Source: Sulfodiicoccus acidiphilus (lineage in GTDB: Archaea > Thermoproteota > Thermoprotei_A > Sulfolobales > Sulfolobaceae). Taken from it: a DNA stretch of 64,000 nt. The position numbers were made by a program, and so were the translations under genes. Positions 9,177 to 18,396 of this stretch are shown here, in pieces (the first letter of the stretch is position 1; every line of letters begins with the position of its first letter). The stretch spans positions 496,001 through 560,000 of the forward strand of contig NZ_AP018553.1 in the NCBI RefSeq assembly GCF_003967175.1, read 5' to 3'. The notes beneath the pieces were generated by a model. That model did not search any database and had not been told where the DNA came from. It saw nothing but the letters and a program-made list of their open reading frames with translations.

Positions 9177-9646
9177 GAAAGCACCTTCACTTCTACTCTC
9201 GAGTCGGCATAAAAGCTTTCTGCAATAGATTAAGTTTATATCGGCACCATTGCAGAACTTGACTGATTACATAGAGAGTTTTAGGCTTAGTAGTAGCTAA
9301 ATCAGCACTTATTTATTCGTCGTAGAGTGTAATGCTATTTACGCAAGGACGACCTGAACTAACGCTAGGCCTCAGCATCGCTTTGTCTGCGAGAACCTTT
9401 TAGGATGAATGTACCTTTAAGACTCCTATGTCATATTAGTCTCGTTTTAAAGGGTATAAGGAGTACTCTTTATACCGTAGGCCACCCAGCTGTTAGTCTG
9501 CTACGTGTTAGGATAAATTGAGGGTAGGTCATACATTACGTTGGAACTCCCATCTTCAACGCCATAATCTAGATTTATTTAGTTATAGTAAATCGTTGAA
9601 GGTCCTAAGAACTTGGCGAGAATCTTGGAGTGTTTAATGGTCGATC
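9177..9646. other. 470-bp gap with no recognisable gene
   Basis: No coding region can be supported. The gap holds the upstream region of the MFS gene and a near-perfect 24-bp palindrome at 9453-9476. Confidence 0.5.
9453..9476. repeat. 24-bp near-perfect palindrome containing TATA motifs on both strands
   Basis: The left arm GGTATAAGGAGT and right arm ACTCTTTATACC are reverse complements except for one G/T pair. Each strand reads TATAAGG or TATAAAG, and TTTTAAAGG (9445-9453) abuts it. The symmetry fits a dimeric repressor operator or overlapping divergent TATA boxes, but no gene starts nearby on the + strand. Confidence 0.5.
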
Positions 9647-11259
9647 TCAGAAACTGAATGTAGATGCCTGTTCTACTCCCGTCTCTGCCTGGGTCTTAAG
9701 CACCCTCCTCATTACCTTTCCCGTGACAGTCTTAGGGAGTGAATCAATAAACGCAATTTCTTTAGGTGCCTTAAAAGGGGCAATCTTACGTACGGTGAAT
9801 TCCCTTATTTCCCTAGCCAGTTCCTCTGATGGCGAGTAGCCTTCCTTAAGTACCACGTAGGCCTTAACCTTTTCCCTGAGTTCGGGGTCCTTTACTCCTA
9901 CTACTGCGCTCTCCAAGACTGCTGGATGTTCCTGGAGAACGTCCTCAACTTCCTTAGGGCTGATGAGGTATCCTCTGCTTTTTATAAGGTCGTCTACCCT
10001 AGAGACGTACCATAGGAAGCCATCTTCATCTAGGTAAGCGTAGTCCCCCGTAAGGTACCACTTCTCCTTGAACTTCGAGGCCCATTCCTCGGGCAAGTTG
10101 ACGTACCCTTTTGTAAGACCCTTGAAGTCCCCTCTCACTGCCAAGTAACCCACCTCTCCTTCATCGCATGGCGTTCCGTCTTCCCTAACTACCTCAACTG
10201 GGATCGATGGAAGTGGTTTGCCCATGGAGCCCAACTTCACTGACCCCGGTCTCGTGGCACAGAACACATGCATCTCCGTCTGTCCCATGCAGTCATAGAT
10301 CTCGCAACCGAACCTCCTCTTCCACTCTCTGAACACTTCTGGAGCTAACGTCTCTCCAGAACTGAAGGCCGCCTCCAGTCTTAACTTGAACTTCTCCTCG
10401 GCCTTGTCCACTGCAAGCATTCGTCTATAGATAGTTGGATTTCCAACGAAGTGAGTAACCTCATACTTCTCTAGATGAGAGAAGGTCCTCTGAGGGTCGA
10501 ACCTACCTTCGTATATCACAATGGTGGCACCTCTGTAGAGGGGAAACCAGAGGCAGTAGCCCCACGGCCACATCCATGTCATTTCACTGGGCGTGGTAAC
10601 CCTGTGCCCTCTTCTCAAGTTCATGACGAACTCCGTGTTAGGGTCACCTAGGGCCACGAGCCATCTGTGAGCGTGCTCTACCCCCTTAGGAAAGGCGGTA
10701 GTACCAGAGGTGTACAAGATGAACGCTGTGTCCTCGGCATTGCTAGGGTATGCATCAAGCACCTCCCCTTCGTCCTTGGATAGGTCTTCAATGGAGGGTA
10801 GATCGTCATATGTCCCAGTTACAGGATAAAAAGAAGGGGAGTTTCCAACCTTTTGGCAGCAGTGATCAGTTGCTCCAATTGATCAGGAGGTGCTATTACC
10901 AGAGAAGGTTGGGCATCCCTAAGTACGTGTTCTACTTCTCTTTCCCTGAACAAAGTACTTATGGGAACACTAACGGCCCCGATTTTGATAACAGCTAAAT
11001 TCAATACTATATACATGTAGTGGTTACCCTGCTTTATGAGCACTCTCTGCCCAGGGGTTACACCAAGTCTCTTCATAGCGTTCCCCACCCTGTTAACGTA
11101 GGAACTCAGCTCCTTGTAAGTGAACGTCCTTTCTCCGTGAATTAGAGCCGGTGTTGTAGATGAACTCTCTTTACTGTTCCACCTGTCAAGTGCTATCTCT
11201 GTCATGTTTAGAGTACTTGGTATTCTAACTGTGTATTCGAACCTTCTCGTCTTTATCAA
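9647..11259 (-). pseudogene. Acyl-CoA synthetase (AMP-forming), frameshifted
   Basis: The N-terminal part (11259-10819) and the C-terminal part (10762-9647) form one ANL-superfamily enzyme. The P-loop ILYTSGTTAFPKGVEHAH, the YDCMGQTEMH motif, the YLTGD hinge region and the C-terminal catalytic lysine in TVTGKVMRR are all present. The frame breaks at a run of five A on the + strand (10828-10832). A sixth base would give a 537-residue protein that reads PLLFYPVTGTYDDLPSIE across the junction. The TTG at 11259 abuts an anti-SD-matching GAGGAGGA (reverse strand, 11260-11267), so a downstream start is possible. The enzyme would activate a carboxylic acid made by the island. It may be a real null allele or a sequence error. 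Confidence 0.82.
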
Positions 11260-11436
11260 TCCTCCTCATCTATTCGTGTGGTTTGGTAGTAAATAATGTT
11301 AATGTAAGCCACGTGAGTGTATTGGCTTTACCTTCCTGTCTTTCTTATCTGCTAAAGCTCGTTCGACGTTCTGCGCGTACCTCAGTTTTTAAACGTTATG
11401 AGGCTAATGGAGGTAATTACCTGAGAGTTTCTCGAA

Positions 11437-12315
11437 CTAGTTCGGTGAAACTATTGCTACGGCGTTGTCGTGGAGTATCTTCCTCACAGCGGCCCTCTCT
11501 AGTCCTATAGAGTAGAGATCCTCTGCGTTTTTCCTTATGCTCTCAACTCCTAATGTATACCAGTCTGAACCAAACATCACCCTCTCAGTAATTTCGTTTA
11601 GCCTAGGAAATAGTGTGAGGAGGGACTTTGGTGGAATTCCAGATATATCTAGGTATGTGTTTCTGTGCCTCCTTAGTAAGAAGAAGCACGTGTTCGCCCA
11701 ACTGTTAATTGGCCTTCCCCCGTGCGCGATCACTAGCTTCAGCCTCGGGAAGTCTGTGGCTACGTCATCCAAGTAGAGTGGGTCACCGTACTTTATTCTA
11801 GCCCGTGGAAAAATGCTGGTTCCAGTGTGCAGTGTAACGGGAATCCTGTTTCCCTCAGCCCATTCGTAGATCCTCGCCAACGGCGTGAGCTCCCCCTCCT
11901 CCTTAAGGTATGCGTTAGGTTTGAAGAGTTGGTGGACTGGGTGAAGTTTGATCCAACTGCAGCCGTACTTAGATCTGAAGGTTTCCAGTTTCTCAACCGC
12001 CTGTTGATCTCGTGGGTCGGCTGACATCATAGGTCTTAGCTTATCTGGATACTCCTTGGCGTAATTCCCAACGAACTCGACGAACTCGTAACCGAAGCCC
12101 ATCACTTCCTTGGCAACATACGATATAAGGTTGATCCATTCTACGTTCCACTCGTCTAGCAATTCCACCAGCTTCCTTGGGTTCTTCACCAGAGATGTAT
12201 AGAGTTCATCGTTGTAGTATTTGTCGGACATCCATACCTTTCTCACATCTTCACGAACCATATCTAAAGGAGTTATGTGGACGTGCACGTCTATTATCTT
12301 GTGATCTATTTCCAT
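11437..12315 (-). CDS. Amidohydrolase-2 family metal-dependent hydrolase
   Basis: This 292-residue TIM-barrel protein has the metal-ligand pattern of the amidohydrolase_2/ACMSD group: HxH in IIDVHVHIT at the N-terminus, histidines in KLHPVH, TLHTGTS and VIAHGG, and the final aspartate in MFGSDWY. Members decarboxylate or hydrolyse cyclic and carboxylated substrates without a redox cofactor. The ATG at 12315 is preceded by a reverse-strand CTTTTAAC about 26 nt upstream (near 12338-12345), so the transcript is probably leaderless and starts independently of the amidase gene. It lies between an acyl-CoA synthetase and an amidase on the same strand. Substrate is unknown. Confidence 0.82.
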   Translation of the reverse strand: MEIDHKIIDVHVHITPLDMVREDVRKVWMSDKYYNDELYTSLVKNPRKLVELLDEWNVEWINLISYVAKEVMGFGYEFVEFVGNYAKEYPDKLRPMMSADPRDQQAVEKLETFRSKYGCSWIKLHPVHQLFKPNAYLKEEGELTPLARIYEWAEGNRIPVTLHTGTSIFPRARIKYGDPLYLDDVATDFPRLKLVIAHGGRPINSWANTCFFLLRRHRNTYLDISGIPPKSLLTLFPRLNEITERVMFGSDWYTLGVESIRKNAEDLYSIGLERAAVRKILHDNAVAIVSPN

Positions 12316-12678
12316 ACGGCATTAGGGTCATGCTAAGTTAAAAGCGGATCACTCTGCCTTACTTACGACACCCATTATGATTAACATGAGAAAACGTCTT
12401 TGCTATCTTTATTGATAGGGAAGTTTCATCTGAAACGATAGCCTCTTCACTGTAGCTAAACTGTTCGTATCCTCTACACACAATGGAAGGTCTCTAATAC
12501 TGGACATCTCTAAACGGCATCAAACTATAGGTACAGGTTTTAAAGTTCCCCGCCATTTGACGTTAGAGCTTTCCCTATAAGACCGAACACACGCTTTATC
12601 AAATTGTCATGGCAATGAGATTTTAGCTTTCTTTTTGAGCGACTTTAAAATGGACAGTATTAACGTGATTTTACTGTC
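12316..12678. other. 360-bp gap
   Basis: It holds the amidohydrolase promoter near 12340. I see no gene or clear repeat in the remainder, which lies downstream of the amidase stop. Confidence 0.4.
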
Positions 12679-13954
12679 TTATTTAGTGTAGAACGCGCTA
12701 ACCCCTAGTCCCTTAACGAAGTCGAGGAGTTCCTCGTCGTGTCCCATGGGGGCTATGAACTGAGCCCCGACGAACTTCCCTATAGGAACCGAGATAGCGG
12801 GTGTCGAGAAGACGTTGAAGGGGACTGTGTTCCTAGTTAGGGGTAACCTGAACTCGCCTTCCCTTCCTAACACGTCAGATATCTTAGGAGGCCTTATTGT
12901 GACCGTAGGACATGTGAGGATGTCCACCTCCGAAAACACCTTTAAGAACTCCTGAGTGATCCTCGTTCTGTACCTGAGGGCGTTGACGTATGCGTGAGCT
13001 GGGACGTTGAAACCTATCTTTATGGCGTTCAGAACGTCTGGAAAGTAGTCCCCTTCCCTTCCAGGGAGGTACCTTGAGTGATACGCCGCAGTCTCGGCCC
13101 TGAACACGTCCACTATCCCGACCGCTTCCATTACCGTTGGAACCTCGAGCTTCTCCACCTTGTATCTTCTGGAGAGCTTATCCATGAATCGCTCGAACTC
13201 CTCCTCAACCTCAGTTCCCTCGGTGAGCTCCTTAATAACCCCTATACTCTCAACTTCCTTCTTGTACTCTCCTAGTCCCACGTTCACTGAAGTTGAGGGA
13301 TCTGCTGAGTCGAATCCCTTCAGGGTCCTGTACACCTTTCTTATGGTCTCCACGTCTCTCCCCAATACGCCCACGTGATCCATACTCCACGCCAAGGGAA
13401 TCACTCCGAACCTACTTATCCTACCGAACGTTGGTTTGAACCCGAATACGCCACACAGAGCAGCCGGTATCCTTACAGACCCCCTGGTGTCTGTACCTAG
13501 GGCAACTTCTACGTCACCCGAAGCGACTGCAGCTGCCGATCCTCCGCTTGATCCTCCCGTGATCCTCTCCACGTCGTGTGGGTTCCTAGTGGGGCCGAAG
13601 ATGCTGGAGGTGTTTGTTCCCCCTACGGCGAACTCGTGCATGTTCGTCTTCGCCACTATCTTCGCCCCAGCTGCCCTGAGTTTCCTCACAACTGTCGCAT
13701 CGTAGGTCGGAACGAAACCCCTTAGGATCCTCGAGGCGGCGGTGGTTTCTACCCCCTTTATGTAGATGTTATCCTTCACTGCAACTGTGACATCCTTCAG
13801 AGGTCCGTCTCCTTCCTGCTCCCCTTCAAGGAACTTTACGTAGGCGTTAAATTCGTTCCTCTTCTCTACCAAACGCCACCACCGACGAACTCTCGAATGG
13901 AACCTCCTCCTCCAACTTCGAGGACAAGTACTCAAGCAGAACCTTGAGCTCCAT
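12679..13954 (-). pseudogene. Amidase-signature-family amidase, frameshifted near its N-terminus
   Basis: The body has the amidase signature: catalytic lysine in VAVKDNIYIKG, the GGSSGGSAAAVASG loop with the cis-serine, and the nucleophile region DTRGSVRIPAALCG. The first glycine of the usual GGS is arginine here, which is unusual. The open frame upstream of WWRLVEKRNEF encodes an implausible Arg-rich leader. A different frame from ATG 13954 gives a normal N-terminus (MELKVLLEYLSSKLEEE). The two frames join if one base is removed from the AAA run at 13871-13873 (+ strand), yielding 424 residues that read VVALVEKRNEF. A TATA-like A/T stretch lies about 26 nt before 13954. The enzyme would hydrolyse an amide and release ammonia, in keeping with the other C-N hydrolases nearby. 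Confidence 0.78.
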
Positions 13955-14186
13955 GTTGAGAGAGGTCTCGAAATTAGAATAAATTATTATTGGGCCGATC
14001 CCCAGTTATCAAACCTTCCTATCCTGGCAGTTGCGCAAATCGTCCGAGTTCCACATCCATAACTCGGTCTTTCCTTGGTGTCAAACCTTTCCTGTTCCTC
14101 CACGACATTGATAGCAAGACCTAAAAGAGATGGGGCAGTCTCTTTACAGTGTCTTCGACAAACTCGACACGTGGGGTTGACACCCC

Positions 14187-15353
14187 TTGAGTCGCAACAC
14201 TGCAGCACTCACACTTACGTCGGTTTCACACTTCATAAACGACGGTAATACCATAGTGCTCCCTGTCCTCTACACCTTCCTCGTGAAGGAACTAGGTTTC
14301 AGCAACTTCATGGTGGGGGTGACGGCAGGGGTTTTCTCCGCCGTATCTGCGGTAGCAGCACCTGGAGTGGCTGCCATGTCCTCCAGGGACGTAAGTAGGT
14401 TCATGGGCCTAGGCATACTGTGTTGGGGAGTGGGGCTGATCGCGTTAGGTTACTCTGTGAGCTCACACGTAACGTCGTTAGTCTTGGCGTCGGTCGCAAT
14501 AGCGGGGTTCTCGTCGGCCTTCTACCACCCGCTGGGTGCGGCGATCCTCTCGTTGACTTTCGAGGGGAGGGCTGGGACCGCCATGGGAGTAAACGGATCC
14601 ATGGGTAGTGTAGGGAGGGCCCTCTACCCTACAATTACGCTTCTCCTCTTCTCCCTGACCAAGGCCATGCCCACTGTCCTGTACCTGTTGGGAGCGGTCT
14701 CGATAGCGTCATCAATACCCTCGTTGACGTCTACCCTCGGAGCTATGGTCGGACAGGGATCCAACTCCATTAAGGAAAGGACCCCGATGGGCGTCGTCTC
14801 CCTCCTCACCGCGATCTCCCTCCTCAGGAGCTCCTTTCAGCAGGGGGTCACCCAGTTTCTTCCTACCTTGCTGGTCACTTACTTTGGCTTCAAGTACGAC
14901 GTAGGACTAGGGGGTGTACTCTCGGCCACTCTCGCAGCCGCAATCGTAGGACAACCGCTCTTTGGACTCATGTCGGACAGGTTCGGAAGGAGGCTTCTCT
15001 TCGCCCTAGCTGGAGCGGGCTCCCTCGCGTCGTTCTTCGCCTTTGTTGCCTATCCGTCGTTAATATGGCTCGTCCTCTTCGGAGTCTTCACCTACAGCGG
15101 CTTTCCCATCACCCTATCCTTAGTCGGAGACCTAGTCCCGCGCAATTCAACAGGACTTTCCAACTCCCTCGTCTGGGGAGTGGGGGTGTCTGGGGGAGGA
15201 GCGTTGGGTCCGGTGTTAGTTGGGTTGATGTCTTCCTCTCTCGGCCTACTGAATTCAACTATGGTCTTGGCCGTGCTAGGTGCTGCGGCCTCACTTCTAG
15301 TCTTGAAGGTACCTAAACCCCCGAAAAGGAGCAAGGTCCCTCTTTTCGGGTAG
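14187..15353 (+). CDS. MFS transporter (fosmidomycin-resistance-like)
   Basis: This 388-residue integral membrane protein has 12 predicted membrane segments. It carries the MFS motif LFGLMSDRFGRRLLF between segments 8 and 9 and an N-terminal SVSHFINDGNTIVLPVLYTFL stretch like that of the fosmidomycin-resistance branch. The start is TTG 14187, the only start that includes the whole first helix. A small hairpin (GGGGT/ACCCC, 14173-14186) sits immediately before it. It is divergent from the amidase gene and faces the DUF2848 gene, so it is probably an importer or exporter for an island metabolite. The cargo cannot be assigned. Confidence 0.85.
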   Translation: MSRNTAALTLTSVSHFINDGNTIVLPVLYTFLVKELGFSNFMVGVTAGVFSAVSAVAAPGVAAMSSRDVSRFMGLGILCWGVGLIALGYSVSSHVTSLVLASVAIAGFSSAFYHPLGAAILSLTFEGRAGTAMGVNGSMGSVGRALYPTITLLLFSLTKAMPTVLYLLGAVSIASSIPSLTSTLGAMVGQGSNSIKERTPMGVVSLLTAISLLRSSFQQGVTQFLPTLLVTYFGFKYDVGLGGVLSATLAAAIVGQPLFGLMSDRFGRRLLFALAGAGSLASFFAFVAYPSLIWLVLFGVFTYSGFPITLSLVGDLVPRNSTGLSNSLVWGVGVSGGGALGPVLVGLMSSSLGLLNSTMVLAVLGAAASLLVLKVPKPPKRSKVPLFG

Positions 15354-15499
15354 ACCTACCCGTCCAGTCCACCCTCTGTGAAATCCCCATGACTTAGAAC
15401 AGAAAACGTAAGTAACTTCGTTCTAACCCACTGGGTGATAAGGACTATTATGGTGGTTAGGAATAAAGCTAAACCTAGAGTGAACCCCTAAATTCTAGG

Positions 15500-16168
15500 T
15501 CAGTGCGTCACTCTGACTTCGTAGACATGGGAGAGTTCCCTACGTAGGACAGGATCGCTCAGCTTCATGTTGAAACTTTCCGCGAAGAGTGTATTCCCCA
15601 GGAGTGGGATCGTGCCGGAAAAAATACACGTTCCCCGCTCTCCCTCCCCTAGGGAACTGACCAGTTCCTCTGGGGTCAGTAACTCCCTCAACTTTCCGCG
15701 TTGGTATTCCACAGTAGTTCCTCTCATCCCTACCTTGGATGTCAGTTCGAGTTCGTCCCAGTGGTCTCTGATGTCCCCGTAGGGCCATAGGGAGGTGGAG
15801 ACGACTTTGGGACACGAAGACTTCGCTCGCTCAACGTCCACCTTCTCTAGCTCCCTGTCTGTGTGATCGCTCCCTACCCCCACGTACCATTCATCGTCTA
15901 TTATTAGGACGTACTCCACCTCGCCGCTAGTGGTGGAGGATCTTACGTTGACTTTAGTAGCTGTGGTCAAGTTGGTGGTTGGAACGACGTACTTGGTGGG
16001 TACTGAGGGAGGTGGAGGTACCCCAATCTCCTGAAGTTCCCTCACGTGTCTCATCACGGCCTCCCTGTTCCTCCCAGCGTATCCTGCGCACACCACCTTC
16101 CCAATGTCGAACAACCTTCCCTCTACTATACCGTTTCTCCTAATCACGTTGAACCATATTTTTCCCAA
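15500..16168 (-). CDS. DUF2848 family protein
   Basis: The 222-residue product matches the DUF2848 pattern as I recall it: AGYAGRNREAVMRHVRELQEIGVPPP near residues 29-53, followed by the hydrophobic strand YVLIIDDEWYVGVGSDHTDRELE and a C-terminal FSGTIPL segment. The layout resembles fumarylacetoacetase-like folds, so a hydrolase or decarboxylase role in ring-cleavage product turnover is possible but unproven. The TTG at 16168 is chosen as start; a reverse-strand TTAAAAAC near 16200-16208 is a suitable TATA box. It is convergent with the MFS gene at 14187. Confidence 0.7.
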   Translation of the reverse strand: MGKIWFNVIRRNGIVEGRLFDIGKVVCAGYAGRNREAVMRHVRELQEIGVPPPPSVPTKYVVPTTNLTTATKVNVRSSTTSGEVEYVLIIDDEWYVGVGSDHTDRELEKVDVERAKSSCPKVVSTSLWPYGDIRDHWDELELTSKVGMRGTTVEYQRGKLRELLTPEELVSSLGEGERGTCIFSGTIPLLGNTLFAESFNMKLSDPVLRRELSHVYEVRVTH

Positions 16169-16667
16169 GAGTTACACCCTCGATTTTGCGTGGAGGGCGA
16201 GTTTTTAATTTTAGGGGTGGAGGGGTGGCTGTGTATTACCGCACTGTTCGAATCCTAGCCTAGGTGGAGAGCGAAAGCCGTTACCCCCTCCAAGATCGGC
16301 TTAGTTCACCCGAAGAAAGGTCTCACCTTCTTTCACAGGATTTACTGGTGCCTAAACCTCTAATCGCCGACGTTTGTGAGGACGTTAGTGTTAAACTGAG
16401 GAAGGACGTATAAGATAAACCCCAGGCTATAGTTCTAGGCGTCTCTACCCAGTTATCTTGTCTGGTGTCGGTAGGACTCCATACGCTACCCCCACGGCAT
16501 ACCACAGCCACACCGAAGTTTTCTGAGACGGGATCGATTCTCCACCTGTTGGGGGAGGTCAGAAGGGATTGGAAGGCCCTACCAGTTGATGGGTGGAGGG
16601 GATGTGATGAAGGGACGGACTCGCCTACCTACGAGTCGCTTGGTGGGACCGAGCTTACGCGAGTCAC
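16169..16667. other. 500-bp gap with possible decayed coding sequence
   Basis: It contains the DUF2848 promoter. A + strand stretch from about 16345 to 16670 reads as partly coherent protein (for example QAIVLGVSTQLSC and LHTLPPRHTTATPK) but with a stop in frame and no clear start. I cannot identify a family, so no gene is called. Confidence 0.35.
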
Positions 16668-17626
16668 TCACTTTACGTTGTAGATTTCAGAGGCGTTGTC
16701 AAAGAGTATCCTCCGCTTCACGTTCTCTGACACATTCAGCGAGTTGACAAGTTTCACTGCTTCCCAGTCCCCCATGTTGAAGGGGTAATCCGTCCCTAGA
16801 ACGACCCTTTCCGCCCCCACAGCTTCGATGAGGAATTTGAGGGAGGAGGCCTCGAAAAGCACGGTGTCGAAGTAGAGCCTCTTGACATCACCAACGTCCA
16901 CCCCCTTGAGCTCCTGTCTCACTTCAGTTGCCCTCCTCAGTCTGCCGAGTTGGTAGGGGATCGCTCCTCCCCCGTGGCAGAAGACTAACTTCAGTCTCGG
17001 AAACTGTCTGAGGACTCCACCGAAGAGGACGCTGGACACGGCCACCATGGTTTCAGCGAGCGTGCCCACCACTATCTCCATGTAGTACTTCTTGAGTCTC
17101 TCCTGTGCCATTATGTCCCCGGATGAACGAAGATCGGGAGGTTCAGTTCCTGCGCCTTAGCGTAGAAATCGAAGAGCGACTGATCGTCGAGGTTCCTTCC
17201 CCCAACGTTTGTGCCTATCTCCACACCCCTAAGTCCTAGCTCGTAAGCGTGCTCTAGTTCTTCAGCTGCTTTTTTCCCATCCTGTAGTGGAACTGTGGCG
17301 TTGCAGACGAAGTCGGCGTGCTCTGCACATACCCTAGACATCAGCTCGTTGTACCTCTTAGCCACCTTTGTCGCGGTCTCCACCTTTTCGTTGTACATGA
17401 AGAGGTGGTGGGTCATTGAGACGACCTGCGTTCCCACCCCCAGTCTCTCGTTCTCCTTCATCCTGGCCTCTACGTCGAAGAACCCCCTAGTCACTGGGCC
17501 TATCGTCTTCCCAGCTACCTTTATTGTGAAATCTCCCTCACCTGAGATGCTTGCCCCCAGCTCAGTCAATAGCTCCTTTGGGACCAGGTGAGAGTGGACA
17601 TCTATCGGGCCTTTTACCTGAGTCAT
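16668..17626 (-). pseudogene. ACMSD-like amidohydrolase-2 family protein, frameshifted
   Basis: Two abutting frames (17626-17111 and 17111-16668) make one ACMSD-type hydrolase/decarboxylase. Metal ligands are the HxH of IDVHSHLVP, the histidine of IFVHPG, the histidine of LVFCHGGGAIPY and the aspartate of LGTDYPFNM. ACMSD enzymes remove CO2 from 2-amino-3-carboxymuconate semialdehyde; relatives act on other aromatic or ring-cleavage acids. The break is at four C on the + strand (17117-17120). One more base gives FVHPGDIMAQERLKKYY and a 319-residue protein with no other defect. The start is ATG 17626; TATA-like TATATAAAAG (17634-17643) and TTAAGG stretches precede it. Confidence 0.83.
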
Positions 17627-18396
17627 GAGGCTCTATATAAAAGGGCCCTTAACGGAATAAAAAGGTGTAGGAACCGAGAGCTCGACGAAAGGCTGCCCGC
17701 ACTCGAGTAAGCGACGGGTACAGCTCTACGTGCTATATGGTGTTGTACGTGACTTGCGGAGTTTTTAGGCCGTAAGGAGATAGAGAATTGGCGCAGGATG
17801 TGACAGCGGTGGCGAAGTTCTCGAGGTAGTACATATCGCACCGTCTGAACTCCAACTGCTTTCTTGGACTCACCGACATTGCCCTACGTCGAGGTGAGGA
17901 CGTTTTGGGACTAGTAGTAACTATCCTCCGTCGGACTTCTAAAGGTGTACTCTAGGCCGGACTGAACCCTCGTTGAGATAAAGCGTCAGACGTGGGGAGA
18001 GAGCTTCTCGGTATACAAATGCCCTGGGCTCCCGGCCTTCGGGAAGAGAAAGACGGAATAGTTAAAACACATTTTGTTTTCTTTTTAGTCGCCTAATTAT
18101 ATCAGTTTCAGACTTGAACCTCTGGTGCTCGATGAGACCACGGAAGGTACATCGGAACACCTTTACCCTCTGGGACTCGCAAATATAAGGATCCTTATTA
18201 TCGGATGTGGAGAAGTTCAGGTCCCTCCCACTGTTCTCCGAGTAAGGCTTCCTCCTGACTTATGGAGGAGCACATCCAATAGAAGAACCTTCACCCTTTA
18301 GGTCGGTGGTGACGTCTAACAGTGTAGGCAAGTCCTGGGACCACTGAGCCTTTCGTCCCAAAAGAGATAAAAAGTGGAGAAGTACAGAACGTTGCC
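17627..18396. other. 770-bp gap with no recognisable gene
   Basis: The right end carries the TATA box of the molybdenum hydroxylase operon (18366-18374) and the left end the promoter of the ACMSD-like gene. An A/T-rich block lies near 18055-18110. No RNA gene, repeat or coding sequence can be supported. Confidence 0.4.
18366..18374 (+). promoter_or_regulatory. TATA box of the molybdenum hydroxylase operon
   Basis: GATAAAAAG lies about 26 nt before ATG 18397 and supports that codon as the start of the large-subunit gene rather than the internal ATG at 18471. Confidence 0.55.

Noticed and set aside
16236-16262. TTCGAATCCTAG stretch that resembles a tRNA T-arm
   Set aside because: No pairing T-stem, acceptor stem or anticodon arm can be formed around it. 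A similar TTCGAATCC near 45777 fails for the same reason.
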